Source: CAYVWB01 sp964455395 (lineage in GTDB: Bacteria; Desulfobacterota; Desulfovibrionia; Desulfovibrionales; Desulfovibrionaceae). From it: a stretch of 50,898 nucleotides of DNA. Below the pieces are notes generated by a model. The model saw only the letters and a list, made by a program, of their open reading frames with translations, ran no database searches and was not told where the DNA came from. Made by a program: the position numbers and the translations under genes. This document shows positions 1 to 8,614 of the stretch, in pieces (positions within the stretch are counted from its first letter, which is position 1; each line of letters opens with the position of its first letter). The stretch is taken from contig CAYVWB010000028.1 of NCBI GenBank assembly GCA_964455395.1, positions 1 to 50,898 of the forward strand, given 5' to 3'.

Positions 1-587
1 TGTGCGGCGCTGTGCACGCTTCCGACATCGGCCTTGTGGGCATCCACCGCAAGCCCCCCATCATCGACCACGCCGTGCTCGCCAACGTCTGTGAAATCCC
101 GCTGGCGGTGGCTTCCTGCCCCCTGGGCGCCATCAAGCCCACCACCACGGAGCACAACGGCGAGAAAGTGAAGACCGTGGCCGTGAACAACGACCGTTGC
201 ATGTACTGCGGCAACTGCTACACCATGTGCCCCGCTCTTCCCGTCTCCGACGGCGAAGGCGACGGCGTCGCCATCATGGTGGGCGGCAAGATCTCCAACC
301 GGATCTCCGAGCCGAAGTTCTCCAAGGTCGTGGTCGCCTACGTGCCCAACGAGCCGCCCCGCTGGCCCACCATGACCAAGCTGGTCAAGAAGATCGTCGA
401 AGTCTACGCGAAGGACGCCCGCAAGTACGAGCGTCTTGGCGACTGGGCCGAGCGCATCGGCTGGGAGAAGTTCTTCGAGAAGACGGACATTCCCTTCACC
501 CAGCACTGCATCGACGACTTCCGCGATCCCGCGTACTACACCTGGCGTCAATCGACCCAGTTCAAGTTCACCAGCCACCTCAAGTAG
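1..587 (+). CDS. dsrB: Dissimilatory sulfite reductase beta subunit, C-terminal part (5' end outside window)
   Basis: This is the C-terminal half of DsrB, the beta subunit of the siroheme and [4Fe-4S] enzyme that reduces sulfite in cytoplasmic sulfate respiration. The frame is open from the first bases, so the gene is cut by the window edge. About 194 residues remain. A ferredoxin-like cluster is visible: CEIPLAVASCP, then CMYCGNCYTMCP, followed by the family-typical stretch around RWPTMTK, YERLGDWAERIGWE and the C-terminal YYTWRQSTQFKF. I recognise these as very close to Desulfovibrio DsrB. dsrD follows after 86 bp and a dsrN-like amidase after that, the usual order in sulfate reducers; dsrA should lie just outside the window. 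The stop codon is TAG at 585-587. Confidence 0.97.
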   Translation, partial: CGAVHASDIGLVGIHRKPPIIDHAVLANVCEIPLAVASCPLGAIKPTTTEHNGEKVKTVAVNNDRCMYCGNCYTMCPALPVSDGEGDGVAIMVGGKISNRISEPKFSKVVVAYVPNEPPRWPTMTKLVKKIVEVYAKDARKYERLGDWAERIGWEKFFEKTDIPFTQHCIDDFRDPAYYTWRQSTQFKFTSHLK

Positions 588-616
588 GCTCGCTGAACTG
601 CTACGCACGCACACTC

Positions 617-646
617 CCGGGCGCAGTCTCTTCAGGCTGCGCCCGG
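617..646 (+). promoter_or_regulatory. Perfect intercistronic hairpin between dsrB and dsrD
   Basis: A 10-bp arm at 617-626 (CCGGGCGCAG) is exactly complementary to 637-646 (CTGCGCCCGG), with a 10-nt loop. No T-run follows, so it is not a classical intrinsic terminator. It begins 29 nt after the dsrB stop and ends 27 nt before the dsrD start. Its position suggests an mRNA stabiliser or processing element that protects the 3' end of the dsrAB message; that role is inferred. Confidence 0.7.
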
Positions 647-673
647 CCAACACTCAAGCCAAGGGGCTCCGTC

Positions 674-895
674 ATGGACGAAGAAAAACAAAAAGTAATC
701 GAGTTCCTCCAAAGCAAGAAGGGCAAGACCAAATTCTACTTCAACGACTTTCTCAAAGTCTTCCCTGACAAGAAAGCCCGCGAAGTCAAGAAGATCCTCA
801 CTGCTCTCGTCAACGAAGAGAAACTCGAGTTCTGGTCCTCCGGCTCCACCACGATGTACGGCCTCAAGGGCGCCGGCATCCACGAAGAGGGCTAG
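674..895 (+). CDS. dsrD: DsrD, small winged-helix activator of dissimilatory sulfite reductase
   Basis: The product is 73 residues, close to the roughly 78 of Desulfovibrio DsrD. It has the Lys- and Phe-rich N-terminal half (KGKTKFYFNDFLKVFPDKKAREVKKIL), which forms the winged-helix fold, and the C-terminal WSSGSTTMYGLKG motif. In the literature DsrD is an allosteric activator of DsrAB rather than a DNA-binding regulator. It follows dsrB in the same direction, so co-transcription is likely, with a strong hairpin in between that could set different transcript levels. The ATG at 674 is the only start that gives the family N-terminus. Confidence 0.95.
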   Translation: MDEEKQKVIEFLQSKKGKTKFYFNDFLKVFPDKKAREVKKILTALVNEEKLEFWSSGSTTMYGLKGAGIHEEG

Positions 896-981
896 CGAAC
901 TCCCGCGCGACGCCGCGACGATCCCCATCGAACCGCTGCGGCTCGGCCTTCGGCGCGCCGGGGGAGCCGCGGCGCCTGCGC

Positions 982-2451
982 ATGATGCACGCGACGCCAC
1001 CACGGCCAGACGACACGTCGCCCAGCGAGACTGGTTCCGCAACCACCAGACCGCGGCTCATCGTCTCGGGGCTCTCGGGGGGCGGCGGCAAGACCATCGT
1101 CTCGTTGGGACTCGCCCGCTGCTGGGCCGCCGAAGGACGCCGCGTTCAGCCGTTCAAGAAGGGTCCGGACTACATCGACGCGGCGTGGCTCTCACTCGCA
1201 GGCAAACGCCCCGCGACGAATCTGGACCCTTTCCTTTTCGACTCCGACACGCTTCTCGCCCTCTTCGAGCACCGCGCCAATGACGCGGATCGCTCCCTCA
1301 TCGAAGGCAACCGCGGCCTCTTCGACGGCAAGGACATCGACGGTGTGGCCGCTACCTCCGCCCTCGCCCGCACCCTGGATGCGCCTGTCATCCTCGTTCT
1401 CGACATCACCAAGATGACCCGCACCGCCGCCGCCGTGGTGGCCGGGGTGAAGTCTTTCGAGCCGGGGTTGCGCCTCGCCGGCGTGGTGCTGAATCGTGTG
1501 GCCGGCGAGCGCCATCGCGCGTTGGCCGCGGCCTGTATCGAACGGGACGCCGGCGTTCCCGTGCTCGGAGCCATCCCCAAGCTCCCCGAGAATCCCATCC
1601 CCGAACGCCACATGGGCCTCTATGGCGCGGAGGACGTGGAGGCGGACGCCGTGCTCGACGCCTTGGCCGCCGTGGTGGCGCGTCACTGCGACGTGGCGCG
1701 GCTGAGTGAAATCGCCGAGGCGGCGCCGCCGCTTTCGAAGGCTTCCCCCATACGTCCTCTCGTCATCGCACAGCCGCCGCGTACACCGAAGGTGCGCATC
1801 GGGCATCCCCAGGACGCCGCCTTCTGGTTCTATTATCGGGAGAATCTCGAGGCGCTGGAGCAGGCCGGCGCCAAACTGACGCCGCTTTCGTTCCTGAAGG
1901 ACACGGAGTGGCCGGAGCTCCATGGTCTCTACATCGGAGGAGGGTATCCAGAGCTCATGGCCGCGGAGTTGGCGGCCAACTCGCGCGTTCGCCAGCGCGT
2001 GCGCGCCATGGCGGAGCTCGGCATGCCCATCTATGCGGAGTGCGGCGGGTTCATGTATCTGGGGGAGGCGCTCATCGTGGATGGCCAGGAGCACCCCATG
2101 GCGGGGGTCTTTCCGGTGCGGACGGAGCTTTGCGGCAGGCCCCAGGGCCTGGGCTATGTGGAAGGAGTAGCCATTGCGGACACCCCGTTTCTACCGAAGG
2201 GCGCCACATTGCGGGGCCATGAATTCCACTATTCCCAGTGTCTTGCCGGCGACGGCTCTGTCCTCAACTTCGCTTTGCGGTTGGAGCGCGGCGGGGGCAT
2301 CCTGGCAGGACTGGACGGCTTGATGTACAAGAACGTCTGGGCTTCCTACACCCACATCCACGCCGTGAGCGAACCCGCTTGGGCGGAGCGCTTCGTGGAA
2401 GCCGCCAAGAACTTCCGACGCCAAACCCAGCCGCAGGGGCGCCGCGTCTGA
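982..2451 (+). CDS. dsrN: CbiA/CobB-type glutamine amidotransferase, probably DsrN (siroheme amidase)
   Basis: The protein has 489 residues and the full cobyrinate a,c-diamide synthase architecture: an N-terminal P-loop ATPase domain (GLSGGGGKT, then FKKGPDYIDAAW) and a C-terminal class I glutamine amidotransferase domain. The latter has an oxyanion strand (YIGGGYPEL), the nucleophilic Cys in YAECGGFMYL and the His-containing HEFHYS. Family members amidate carboxylates of cobyrinate or hydrogenobyrinate. In dsr clusters the homologue is called DsrN and is thought to convert siroheme to siroheme amide for DsrAB. The position 86 bp behind dsrD favours the dsrN role over vitamin B12 synthesis, but sequence alone cannot separate them. 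The ATG doublet at 982 gives a Thr/Pro-rich extension of about 23 residues, so a slightly later start is possible. Confidence 0.88.
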   Translation: MMHATPPRPDDTSPSETGSATTRPRLIVSGLSGGGGKTIVSLGLARCWAAEGRRVQPFKKGPDYIDAAWLSLAGKRPATNLDPFLFDSDTLLALFEHRANDADRSLIEGNRGLFDGKDIDGVAATSALARTLDAPVILVLDITKMTRTAAAVVAGVKSFEPGLRLAGVVLNRVAGERHRALAAACIERDAGVPVLGAIPKLPENPIPERHMGLYGAEDVEADAVLDALAAVVARHCDVARLSEIAEAAPPLSKASPIRPLVIAQPPRTPKVRIGHPQDAAFWFYYRENLEALEQAGAKLTPLSFLKDTEWPELHGLYIGGGYPELMAAELAANSRVRQRVRAMAELGMPIYAECGGFMYLGEALIVDGQEHPMAGVFPVRTELCGRPQGLGYVEGVAIADTPFLPKGATLRGHEFHYSQCLAGDGSVLNFALRLERGGGILAGLDGLMYKNVWASYTHIHAVSEPAWAERFVEAAKNFRRQTQPQGRRV

Positions 2452-2487
2452 GGTGTACAGCCGGGCCGCACCCTGCTACCATGGCGA

Positions 2488-3216
2488 ATGCGCTTCGCCA
2501 TCTGTTCAGACATACACGGAAATCTCGCGGCTTTCGAGGCGGTGCTGCAGGACATCGACGCACACGGCGTGACGACGATCTACTCGCTTGGCGACAACAT
2601 CGGCTACGGCCCCGAGCCTTCCCGAGTCCTCTCACTTCTTCGGGAGCGCGGCGCCGAGTCTGTCTGCGGCAATCATGAACTGGGCCTTGCGGATCCCGAA
2701 CAGGCCGCCTGGTTCAACGCCCACGCTCGCGAAGCCTTGCAGAAGACCCGGGAACTGCTGACCGAGGACGACCTCTCGTTCATCAAAACCTTGCCGCTCG
2801 CGATGGTCCGCCATGGGGCGCGCATGGTCCACGGCGCGCCGCCGGACTCCGCTCTGGCGTACCTTTTTCAATTCGACGAACACGACCTCGCAGCCATGTT
2901 CCGTCGCTTGCGTGAGCCGCTCTGTTTCGTGGGGCACACCCACGAGCTGGAGCATATTCTCTGGGATGGGGAACGTGTCCGCCGGCTGCCTCTGCCGGAG
3001 CGACTGCACATGGACCTCGGAGGAGATCGCAAGCATATCGTGAACGTGGGCAGCGTCGGACAACCCCGCGATGGCGACAACCGCGCGAAATACATCCTCT
3101 TCGATCCTGACACGGGGGAGCTCGCCCTGCGTCGCATCCCCTACGACATCAAGAAGACGGCGGAGGCCATTGTCGCCAAGGGGCTCCCCAAGCGCTACGC
3201 CGACAGGCTCTGGTGA
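2488..3216 (+). CDS. Calcineurin-like metallophosphoesterase (YfcE/DiaA-like fold)
   Basis: This 242-residue cytoplasmic protein starts with the first metal-binding motif almost at the N-terminus (CSDIHGN), followed by SLGDNIGYGP and CGNHE, then HGAPPD and CFVGHTHEL. Together these give the D-x-H, GD, GNHE and GHTH ligands of a dinuclear metal phosphoesterase; all are intact. The ending NVGSVGQPRDGDNRAKY is typical of the single-domain PP2A-like bacterial phosphoesterases. The substrate is unknown. The next gene, a Ser/Thr kinase, starts 3 nt after this stop, so the two are almost certainly co-transcribed. A kinase/phosphatase pair acting on shared phosphoproteins is a reasonable inference but is not shown. 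Confidence 0.9.
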   Translation: MRFAICSDIHGNLAAFEAVLQDIDAHGVTTIYSLGDNIGYGPEPSRVLSLLRERGAESVCGNHELGLADPEQAAWFNAHAREALQKTRELLTEDDLSFIKTLPLAMVRHGARMVHGAPPDSALAYLFQFDEHDLAAMFRRLREPLCFVGHTHELEHILWDGERVRRLPLPERLHMDLGGDRKHIVNVGSVGQPRDGDNRAKYILFDPDTGELALRRIPYDIKKTAEAIVAKGLPKRYADRLW

Positions 3217-3219
3217 CCC

Positions 3220-4695
3220 ATGCGCATGATCGGCCGTTACCAGGTGCTCGGGCTGCTCGGCAAAGGCGGCATGGGGGCCGTCTACAAGGCGCAACTGCCG
3301 GGGCTGGGGAAGATTGTCGCCCTCAAACGGCTCGCTCCGGTGGATCACATGGTGGACCTCATGGGGTGGGAGACCATCCGCAGCCAGTTCCTGGCCGAGG
3401 CGCGGCTCATGGCAGGGCTGCGGCACCCGCATCTCAGCGAGGTCTGGGATCTCGATGAAGACGCCGACGGCATGCCCTTCTTCACCATGGAATACGCATG
3501 CCACAATCTCGGCGCCATCATCGGCGAGAGCTATCGCGTGGAGGCCCAGAGCCGACCCTTGCAGCCGGAGAAAGCCTTCCGCTATGCGCGACAGACTCTG
3601 GAGGGCTTGGCGCGATTGCACGCCGCCGGCGTCGTCCATCGCGACATCAAGCCGTTCAACCTCCTCCTCTCGGACGAGGACACGGTGAAGATCATCGACT
3701 TCGGCCTCTCGCGCTTGCGGGGCGAGGCTCCTGCGCAGAGGCCCGGGGGCATGAAGATTGGCTCGCCGTTCTACGCCGCCCCCGAGCAGGAGCGCGACCC
3801 CGAAAACGTCGGGCCTGGGGCGGACTGCTACGCCGTGGGCGTCACCCTGTACCGGATGCTCGCCGGGCGGCTTCCCCACGCGGAAATAGGCGTCTGCGGC
3901 TTCGGTTTGCCGCCCGGCGCCGAACCCGACGCTCTGGACGAGGACGGCTTGTCCCGTGAAGCGCCGCTGCAGCTGGACGCCCTGAGCGAGGAGCTCTTCA
4001 CCACCTGCGAGACGTTCTTCCGCACGGCCCTCGCCAGGCAACCCGAAGCGCGCTACACCACGGCCGAGGCCATGGCCGAGGCCATGGACGACCTGGAGGC
4101 GCGGTGGCGCGCAGAGGTGGAGGCCATCTGTCAGGCCCCGCTGGAGCTTTTTGAAGAGGATCGCAACGAGACCGCAACCGAAACCTCAGCCAGAATCTCG
4201 GGGGAGGAGGATGCGCCGCGCGCCATCCCCATCAAGACAGGGCCGCGTCTCGCCATGGAGGCGCTTCGCTTGGACGACCTCGGCCGCCCTCTGGCGCCGC
4301 CCAACCCTCGATTCATTGTCAACAACGGCGACGACACCGTGGTGCGTGACCCCTCCGCCGGCCTGCTGTGGCGACGCGGCGGCTCCCGGTATCCCATGAC
4401 GTGGCGTGACACGCACGCCCATATAGCGCGGCTCAACGCCGCCGCCTTCGCCGGCCGCACGGGCTGGCGTCTTCCCACGGTGGAGGAGCTCTGTCGTCTG
4501 CTGGACCAGGGCGGCAAGGCCCGCGACTACTGCATGGACCCGGTCTTCGAGACCGCGCAACTCTATCTCTGGAGCGCAGACCGCCGCACCTTCACCCAGG
4601 CGTGGATGGTCAATGCGACCATGGGCTACGTGGACGCTGCGGACATGACATGCCGACTGTGGACACGCGCCGTCTGCGACCTCGAACAAGGATGA
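3220..4695 (+). CDS. Cytoplasmic Ser/Thr protein kinase with C-terminal DUF1566 domain
   Basis: A 491-residue protein with a complete Hanks-type kinase domain at about residues 7-290. Visible elements are the glycine loop GKGGMGAVYK (14-23), the ATP lysine in VALK (36), the alpha-C Glu in FLAEARLM, the catalytic loop HRDIKPFN (140-147), IIDFGLS (DFG at 160-162) and APEQ (187-190). A charged linker leads to a C-terminal region (about 350-491) with the DUF1566/Lcl signature: a nucleotide-like VRDPSAGLLWRR start, WRLPTVEEL, then YLWSADRR and CRLWTRAVC. No membrane segment is visible, unlike PASTA-type kinases. The kinase looks active. DUF1566 is a C-type-lectin-like fold found in surface or sensory proteins, so a ligand-sensing role is inferred. 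It starts 3 nt after the phosphoesterase stop. Confidence 0.92.
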   Translation: MRMIGRYQVLGLLGKGGMGAVYKAQLPGLGKIVALKRLAPVDHMVDLMGWETIRSQFLAEARLMAGLRHPHLSEVWDLDEDADGMPFFTMEYACHNLGAIIGESYRVEAQSRPLQPEKAFRYARQTLEGLARLHAAGVVHRDIKPFNLLLSDEDTVKIIDFGLSRLRGEAPAQRPGGMKIGSPFYAAPEQERDPENVGPGADCYAVGVTLYRMLAGRLPHAEIGVCGFGLPPGAEPDALDEDGLSREAPLQLDALSEELFTTCETFFRTALARQPEARYTTAEAMAEAMDDLEARWRAEVEAICQAPLELFEEDRNETATETSARISGEEDAPRAIPIKTGPRLAMEALRLDDLGRPLAPPNPRFIVNNGDDTVVRDPSAGLLWRRGGSRYPMTWRDTHAHIARLNAAAFAGRTGWRLPTVEELCRLLDQGGKARDYCMDPVFETAQLYLWSADRRTFTQAWMVNATMGYVDAADMTCRLWTRAVCDLEQG

Positions 4696-4704
4696 TAAAT
4701 CAGC

Positions 4705-5409
4705 ATGATGCGAGACGATTCCCTTTGTGAACGGTGCGGCGAATGCTGCCGCCACGGCGGCCCCGCCTTGCACGAGGAGGACCTCGCCCTCTTCGGTGAG
4801 GGAGTCCTGGGGCTGGAGCACTGTATGACCCTGCGGCCGGGCGAACTGGTCCGCGACCCCCTGCGCGACAACGTCCTCACCCCGCTGACGCACGATGTGG
4901 TGAAGCTGCGGTCCTCGGGGGCGGACTGGACGTGCATGTTTTATGGGGTGGACGACGCCGAACTCGCCACGTGCGCCCTTTATGAATCCCGGCCTCTGGA
5001 ATGCCGGTTGCAGTACTGCCGCTCCACAGGCGGACCGCCGGCGGAATACGCGCGTGGCCACTTGAGTCGGGAAGAGTTGCTGGCGGAAATGCCTGCCTTG
5101 CAGGAGCTGGTGGCGATCCATGAGCAAGCGTGCGGCTACGCCATGCTGGCGCCCCTTGCCAGGCGATGGCGCGCCTTGGGCGATCAGGCTGCCGAACAGG
5201 CCGTGCTGGAAGCGATCGAACATGACCGTACGTTGCGGTCCGCCCTTGTGGAACGCTTGCGATCCAGGCCGCCAGAGCAGGTTGCAGGTGTGGTGGAGTG
5301 CGTGCTGGGTCGCCCTCTGGAGCAGACCATCGTCATGTTCGGCATGTCCCTCGCCCCTGGCGAGGAACGCCGTCTCGAGCGGAACGGCGACTGGGCGTAT
5401 CCACTGTAA
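4705..5409 (+). CDS. YkgJ-family cysteine-cluster protein (putative zinc/iron-chelating)
   Basis: The 234-residue product opens with the family signature CxxCGxCCRxGGPALH (residues 8-21) and continues with CMFYG, CALYESRPLECRLQYC. These eight or so cysteines are the conserved metal-chelating set of the YkgJ/Fe-S oxidoreductase-like family; the bound metal and function are not known. The C-terminal 100 residues are helical and lack recognisable motifs. It starts 9 nt after the kinase stop with AAGGA about 12 nt upstream of the ATG, so it belongs to the same transcription unit as the phosphoesterase and kinase. Confidence 0.85.
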   Translation: MMRDDSLCERCGECCRHGGPALHEEDLALFGEGVLGLEHCMTLRPGELVRDPLRDNVLTPLTHDVVKLRSSGADWTCMFYGVDDAELATCALYESRPLECRLQYCRSTGGPPAEYARGHLSREELLAEMPALQELVAIHEQACGYAMLAPLARRWRALGDQAAEQAVLEAIEHDRTLRSALVERLRSRPPEQVAGVVECVLGRPLEQTIVMFGMSLAPGEERRLERNGDWAYPL

Positions 5410-5410
5410 T

Positions 5411-5424
5411 CATTTTACAAAATG
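5411..5424 (+). promoter_or_regulatory. AT-rich palindrome upstream of hldD
   Basis: CATTTT-AC-AAAATG is a perfect 6-bp inverted repeat with a 2-bp centre, lying directly behind the preceding stop codon and 37 bp before the hldD ATG in otherwise GC-rich DNA. It could be an operator for a dimeric regulator. The regulator is unknown and a chance palindrome is possible. Confidence 0.35.
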
Positions 5425-5460
5425 TGAGTCCGCGCGTAGGGATGCGCACCGGAGGGACGC

Positions 5461-6432
5461 ATGTATATCGTTACGGGCGGCGCCGGCTTCCTGGGCAGCT
5501 CCATCGTCTGGAAGCTCAACGAACTGGGAGAGGACGAGATTCTCGTAGTGGATAACCTCGGTGAATCCACCAAGTGGAAGAACCTCGTCAATAGACGGTT
5601 TGCTGAGTATCTTCACAAAGATACGTTCATGGATATGCTGCTCCACGGGGAAGCGCCCTGGAAGCCCAAAGCCGTTTTCCACATGGGAGCCTGTTCCGCA
5701 ACCACGGAACGCAACGTCGAGTACCTTTGGGAGAACAACACCCGGTACTCGCAGACGCTCTGCGCCTGGACGCTCGAACACGGAGGCCGTTTCATCAATG
5801 CGTCCAGCGCCGCCACTTATGGCGACGGCGAAGCAGGCTTCGATGACGATCCGACTCAGCTTGAATCATTCAAGCCCCTGAATCCTTACGCATTTTCCAA
5901 GCAACGCTTCGACCTGTGGGCGCAACGCGAAGGCCTTCTGGATTCCATCGTAAGCCTGAAATTCTTCAATGTTTTCGGGCCAAACGAGTATCACAAGGAC
6001 ACGATGCGGAGTATGGTCTGCAAGGCGTTCGAGCAGATCCGCAACACCGGCGAGCTGAAGCTTTTCCGGTCCTATCGCGAGGCGTATGAGGACGGCGGGC
6101 AGATGCGCGATTTCGTCTGGGTGAAGGACTGCGTGGAGGTCGTACGCTGGCTTGCGGAAAACCCGGCCGTCAACGGCGTCTTCAACGTGGGCTCCGGGAA
6201 GGCGCGTACCTGGAACGACCTTGCGCGGGCGGTCTTTTCGGCCATGGAGGCCCCGGAGCGTATCGAATACATTCCCATGCCGGAGGTTTTGCAAGGGGCA
6301 TACCAGTACTACACCCAGGCGCCCATGGAGCGTCTCGCGGCTGTGGGCGCGCCGATGCCGTCGACCACGCTGGAAGACGCTGTCGAAGAGTACGTGCGCG
6401 GGTATCTTGCACAGCGTGATCCGTATCTGTAG
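5461..6432 (+). CDS. hldD: ADP-L-glycero-D-manno-heptose 6-epimerase
   Basis: HldD epimerises ADP-heptose for the LPS inner core in the cytoplasm. The 323-residue protein is a short-chain/extended epimerase: Rossmann loop GGAGFLGS (6-13), NAD-binding VVDNL, the family-specific MGACSATTE, the Ser/Thr region NASSAATYG, the catalytic YAFSK (Tyr143, Lys147), then FFNVFGPNEYHKDTMRS with the second catalytic lysine, and RDFVWVKD. Length matches the family (about 310-330). The ribosome site GGAGGG lies 7 nt before the ATG. Presence of the gene says the host makes heptose-containing LPS, so it has a Gram-negative envelope. mutL converges on it from the other side. Confidence 0.95.
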   Translation: MYIVTGGAGFLGSSIVWKLNELGEDEILVVDNLGESTKWKNLVNRRFAEYLHKDTFMDMLLHGEAPWKPKAVFHMGACSATTERNVEYLWENNTRYSQTLCAWTLEHGGRFINASSAATYGDGEAGFDDDPTQLESFKPLNPYAFSKQRFDLWAQREGLLDSIVSLKFFNVFGPNEYHKDTMRSMVCKAFEQIRNTGELKLFRSYREAYEDGGQMRDFVWVKDCVEVVRWLAENPAVNGVFNVGSGKARTWNDLARAVFSAMEAPERIEYIPMPEVLQGAYQYYTQAPMERLAAVGAPMPSTTLEDAVEEYVRGYLAQRDPYL

Positions 6433-6543
6433 TATCCTTTTGGGACTGCGGTCTGATTGCGATTCAAAGCTGCTTATTGCGGTCCATGGCGGTCGTCTTG
6501 GCTGCGGAGTTCTGGCGATTCAGTTGCGGTTTTGATTGGCCAG

Positions 6544-8529
6544 CTACCCGGAGCGCTTGAATCGCTTGGCGAGTTCTCCCAGTGTAATGCGGATGAGCGC
6601 TGGTCGTCCATGCGGGCAGTAGTCTCGACCAGGGCATGCAGACCAAGCTTCAACAAGGGCGAGCGCTTCGCTTTTCGCCAGGGATTCTCCGGCTTTGAGC
6701 GCAAGACGACATGCCAGCTGCGCCCAGACCGTGGAAAGGTCGTCCAGGCGTTCGCTTAGGCACGCTTTGATGAATTCCTTGGCTTTCGCCGGGGTCAACC
6801 CCCCGGGTACGGCGTGGACCTCAAGGCCGTTCGGAGTGGTGGCGCTTTCGAAGCCCAAGCGCGCAAGCTCCGGCGCAAGCTCCATCAATCGCTCCCGTTC
6901 TGTGGCATGGAGCGGCATGAACATGGGCGTCGCCAGCGGCCGGGAAGCATCACGTCTTTCATTCTGAAAAGATTCGTAAAGAATACGCTCATGCGCCGCG
7001 TGCTGGTCAAGGATTGCGAGGCCCCCGTCGTCCAGCTTCAGGAGCAAGTAGGTGTCACCTAGTTGGCTGAGATATTCGTACTGGAAGCTCGGTCTGGCGG
7101 TGGAGGGATCATCAGCGAGAAAGGGTGGCGCTTCCAACGGGGCCTGCGCCTGCAGCCCGGCGTGTTGACTAAAGTTTTGAGATGATTGAGGAAAATGTAT
7201 CGATGTGGGGGGCGTCAGGGGCAGAGTCGTCTGTGTGTCCACAGCATGATTCACCGCTGAGGGCTGCATCATCTCATATTGTAGATTGTCGTATCGTGTG
7301 CTGGATAAAGCGTCGTGCGAGTTGCGGTTTGGTTGAATGGTCGAAACGGAAGCAAGCTTATTGCGATTTTGTTGCGGTTCAGACGAAGCGGGCGCACCCG
7401 AGGCCGTCTCCCCATAGCCGGAGGACGACTCTTTGAATGTTGCCTGATGGGTGCGAAGTTCTGGCGGAAGCGGCTCTTGAGGGTGGGTTGCTTGGGGTTG
7501 CATTGCGGCGACAGCGGAGGCGGCGTTGTTGTCAAGCGGCTTCGAGACGGCGCGTCGGATTGCAAGAAACACGGCGCGCTCGTCGCTGAAACGGACTTCG
7601 GCCTTCGCCGGGTGCACGTTGACGTCTACCTCATTTTCTGGAAGATCAAGAAAAAGAATAGCTTGAGGGTGCTCACGAGCGAGGAGTCTGCCTGAGTACG
7701 CGTCCCGCAGCGCCTTGAGCATGAGCTTGTCCTGAACAGGGCGACCGTTGACGTAGAGAAATATCCTGTCGGGGCGGCTTTGGGCTGCCTTGGGGTGGCC
7801 GAGCATGCCGTGAACTCGATAAGGCCCATTGGAATCATGAATATGAATCATCGGATCAACGATAGCAGGAGGCCATATCGTGGTGATCCGTTCGCGAAGG
7901 CTCTGCTTGGGAAGGAATCGTACGAGCTCTCTGTCTCCGCTGGTCAGGGTGAAATGGACATGCGGACGCGCGAGAGCCGTGCGAATGAATACGTCGACGC
8001 AACGACGAGTTTCCGTGGCGGTGGTTTTGAGAAATTTCAATCGTGCTGGTACGTTCGCAAAGAGATCACGCACAGTGACACGGGAGCCTCGAGGAAGCGC
8101 TGCCGGCTTGATTGCACGTGGCGCGCCATGAATGACATCGATGGCGAACCCGCCGTCCTCGTGCCCGGGGTTGGAGGCCAATGTGAATCGGGAAACCGAT
8201 GCGATAGCGGCAAGCGCCTCGCCGCGAAACCCGAAACTGTTCACGCGCATGAGCTCTTCAAACGTGCGCACCTTGCTCGTGGCGTGCCGGGTGACCGCAA
8301 GCTCAAGTTCGTCCGCAGCCAAACCGCAACCATTGTCGAGGATTTCGAGAAGTCCTTGCCCTCCATGCTCAATACGTACCGCAATGCGGTCCGCGCCAGC
8401 GTCCAGGCTGTTCTCCAGCAACTCCTTGAGCGCGCTGGCAGGACGCTCAACCACCTCGCCAGCGGCAATCTGGTTTTTGAGCTCAGGGGGAAGCAGTTGG
8501 ATCCGATGGGACGTCGTGTTGGCTTGCAT
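6544..8529 (-). CDS. mutL: DNA mismatch repair protein MutL (endonuclease type)
   Basis: MutL couples mismatch recognition by MutS to strand nicking. The 661-residue protein has the GHKL ATPase domain at 1-330: NSLDAGA (40-46), DNGCGL (65-70), TRHATSK (80-86) and FGFRGEAL (99-106). A poorly conserved, Gln/Ser/Asn-rich linker spans about 331-478, and the dimerisation domain 479-661. The latter contains DQHAAHERILYE (508-519), an exact match to the metal-binding DQHA(x)2E(x)4E motif, plus ACRLALK and CPHGRP (638-643). It is therefore the nicking type of MutL, expected in bacteria without MutH. The linker contains two NRN triplets encoded by copies of the repeated ACCGCAA motif. It is transcribed alone, divergently from the ABC ATPase gene. 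No MutS is present in the window. Confidence 0.96.
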   Translation of the reverse strand: MQANTTSHRIQLLPPELKNQIAAGEVVERPASALKELLENSLDAGADRIAVRIEHGGQGLLEILDNGCGLAADELELAVTRHATSKVRTFEELMRVNSFGFRGEALAAIASVSRFTLASNPGHEDGGFAIDVIHGAPRAIKPAALPRGSRVTVRDLFANVPARLKFLKTTATETRRCVDVFIRTALARPHVHFTLTSGDRELVRFLPKQSLRERITTIWPPAIVDPMIHIHDSNGPYRVHGMLGHPKAAQSRPDRIFLYVNGRPVQDKLMLKALRDAYSGRLLAREHPQAILFLDLPENEVDVNVHPAKAEVRFSDERAVFLAIRRAVSKPLDNNAASAVAAMQPQATHPQEPLPPELRTHQATFKESSSGYGETASGAPASSEPQQNRNKLASVSTIQPNRNSHDALSSTRYDNLQYEMMQPSAVNHAVDTQTTLPLTPPTSIHFPQSSQNFSQHAGLQAQAPLEAPPFLADDPSTARPSFQYEYLSQLGDTYLLLKLDDGGLAILDQHAAHERILYESFQNERRDASRPLATPMFMPLHATERERLMELAPELARLGFESATTPNGLEVHAVPGGLTPAKAKEFIKACLSERLDDLSTVWAQLACRLALKAGESLAKSEALALVEAWSACPGRDYCPHGRPALIRITLGELAKRFKRSG

Positions 8530-8614
8530 ATTATTAGCGTCACAATTTCATGAGGAGGGGAATGGTGTCAAATTACAAACCGCAAGCATCCGCAATCACC
8601 AAAAGGATCGTATA

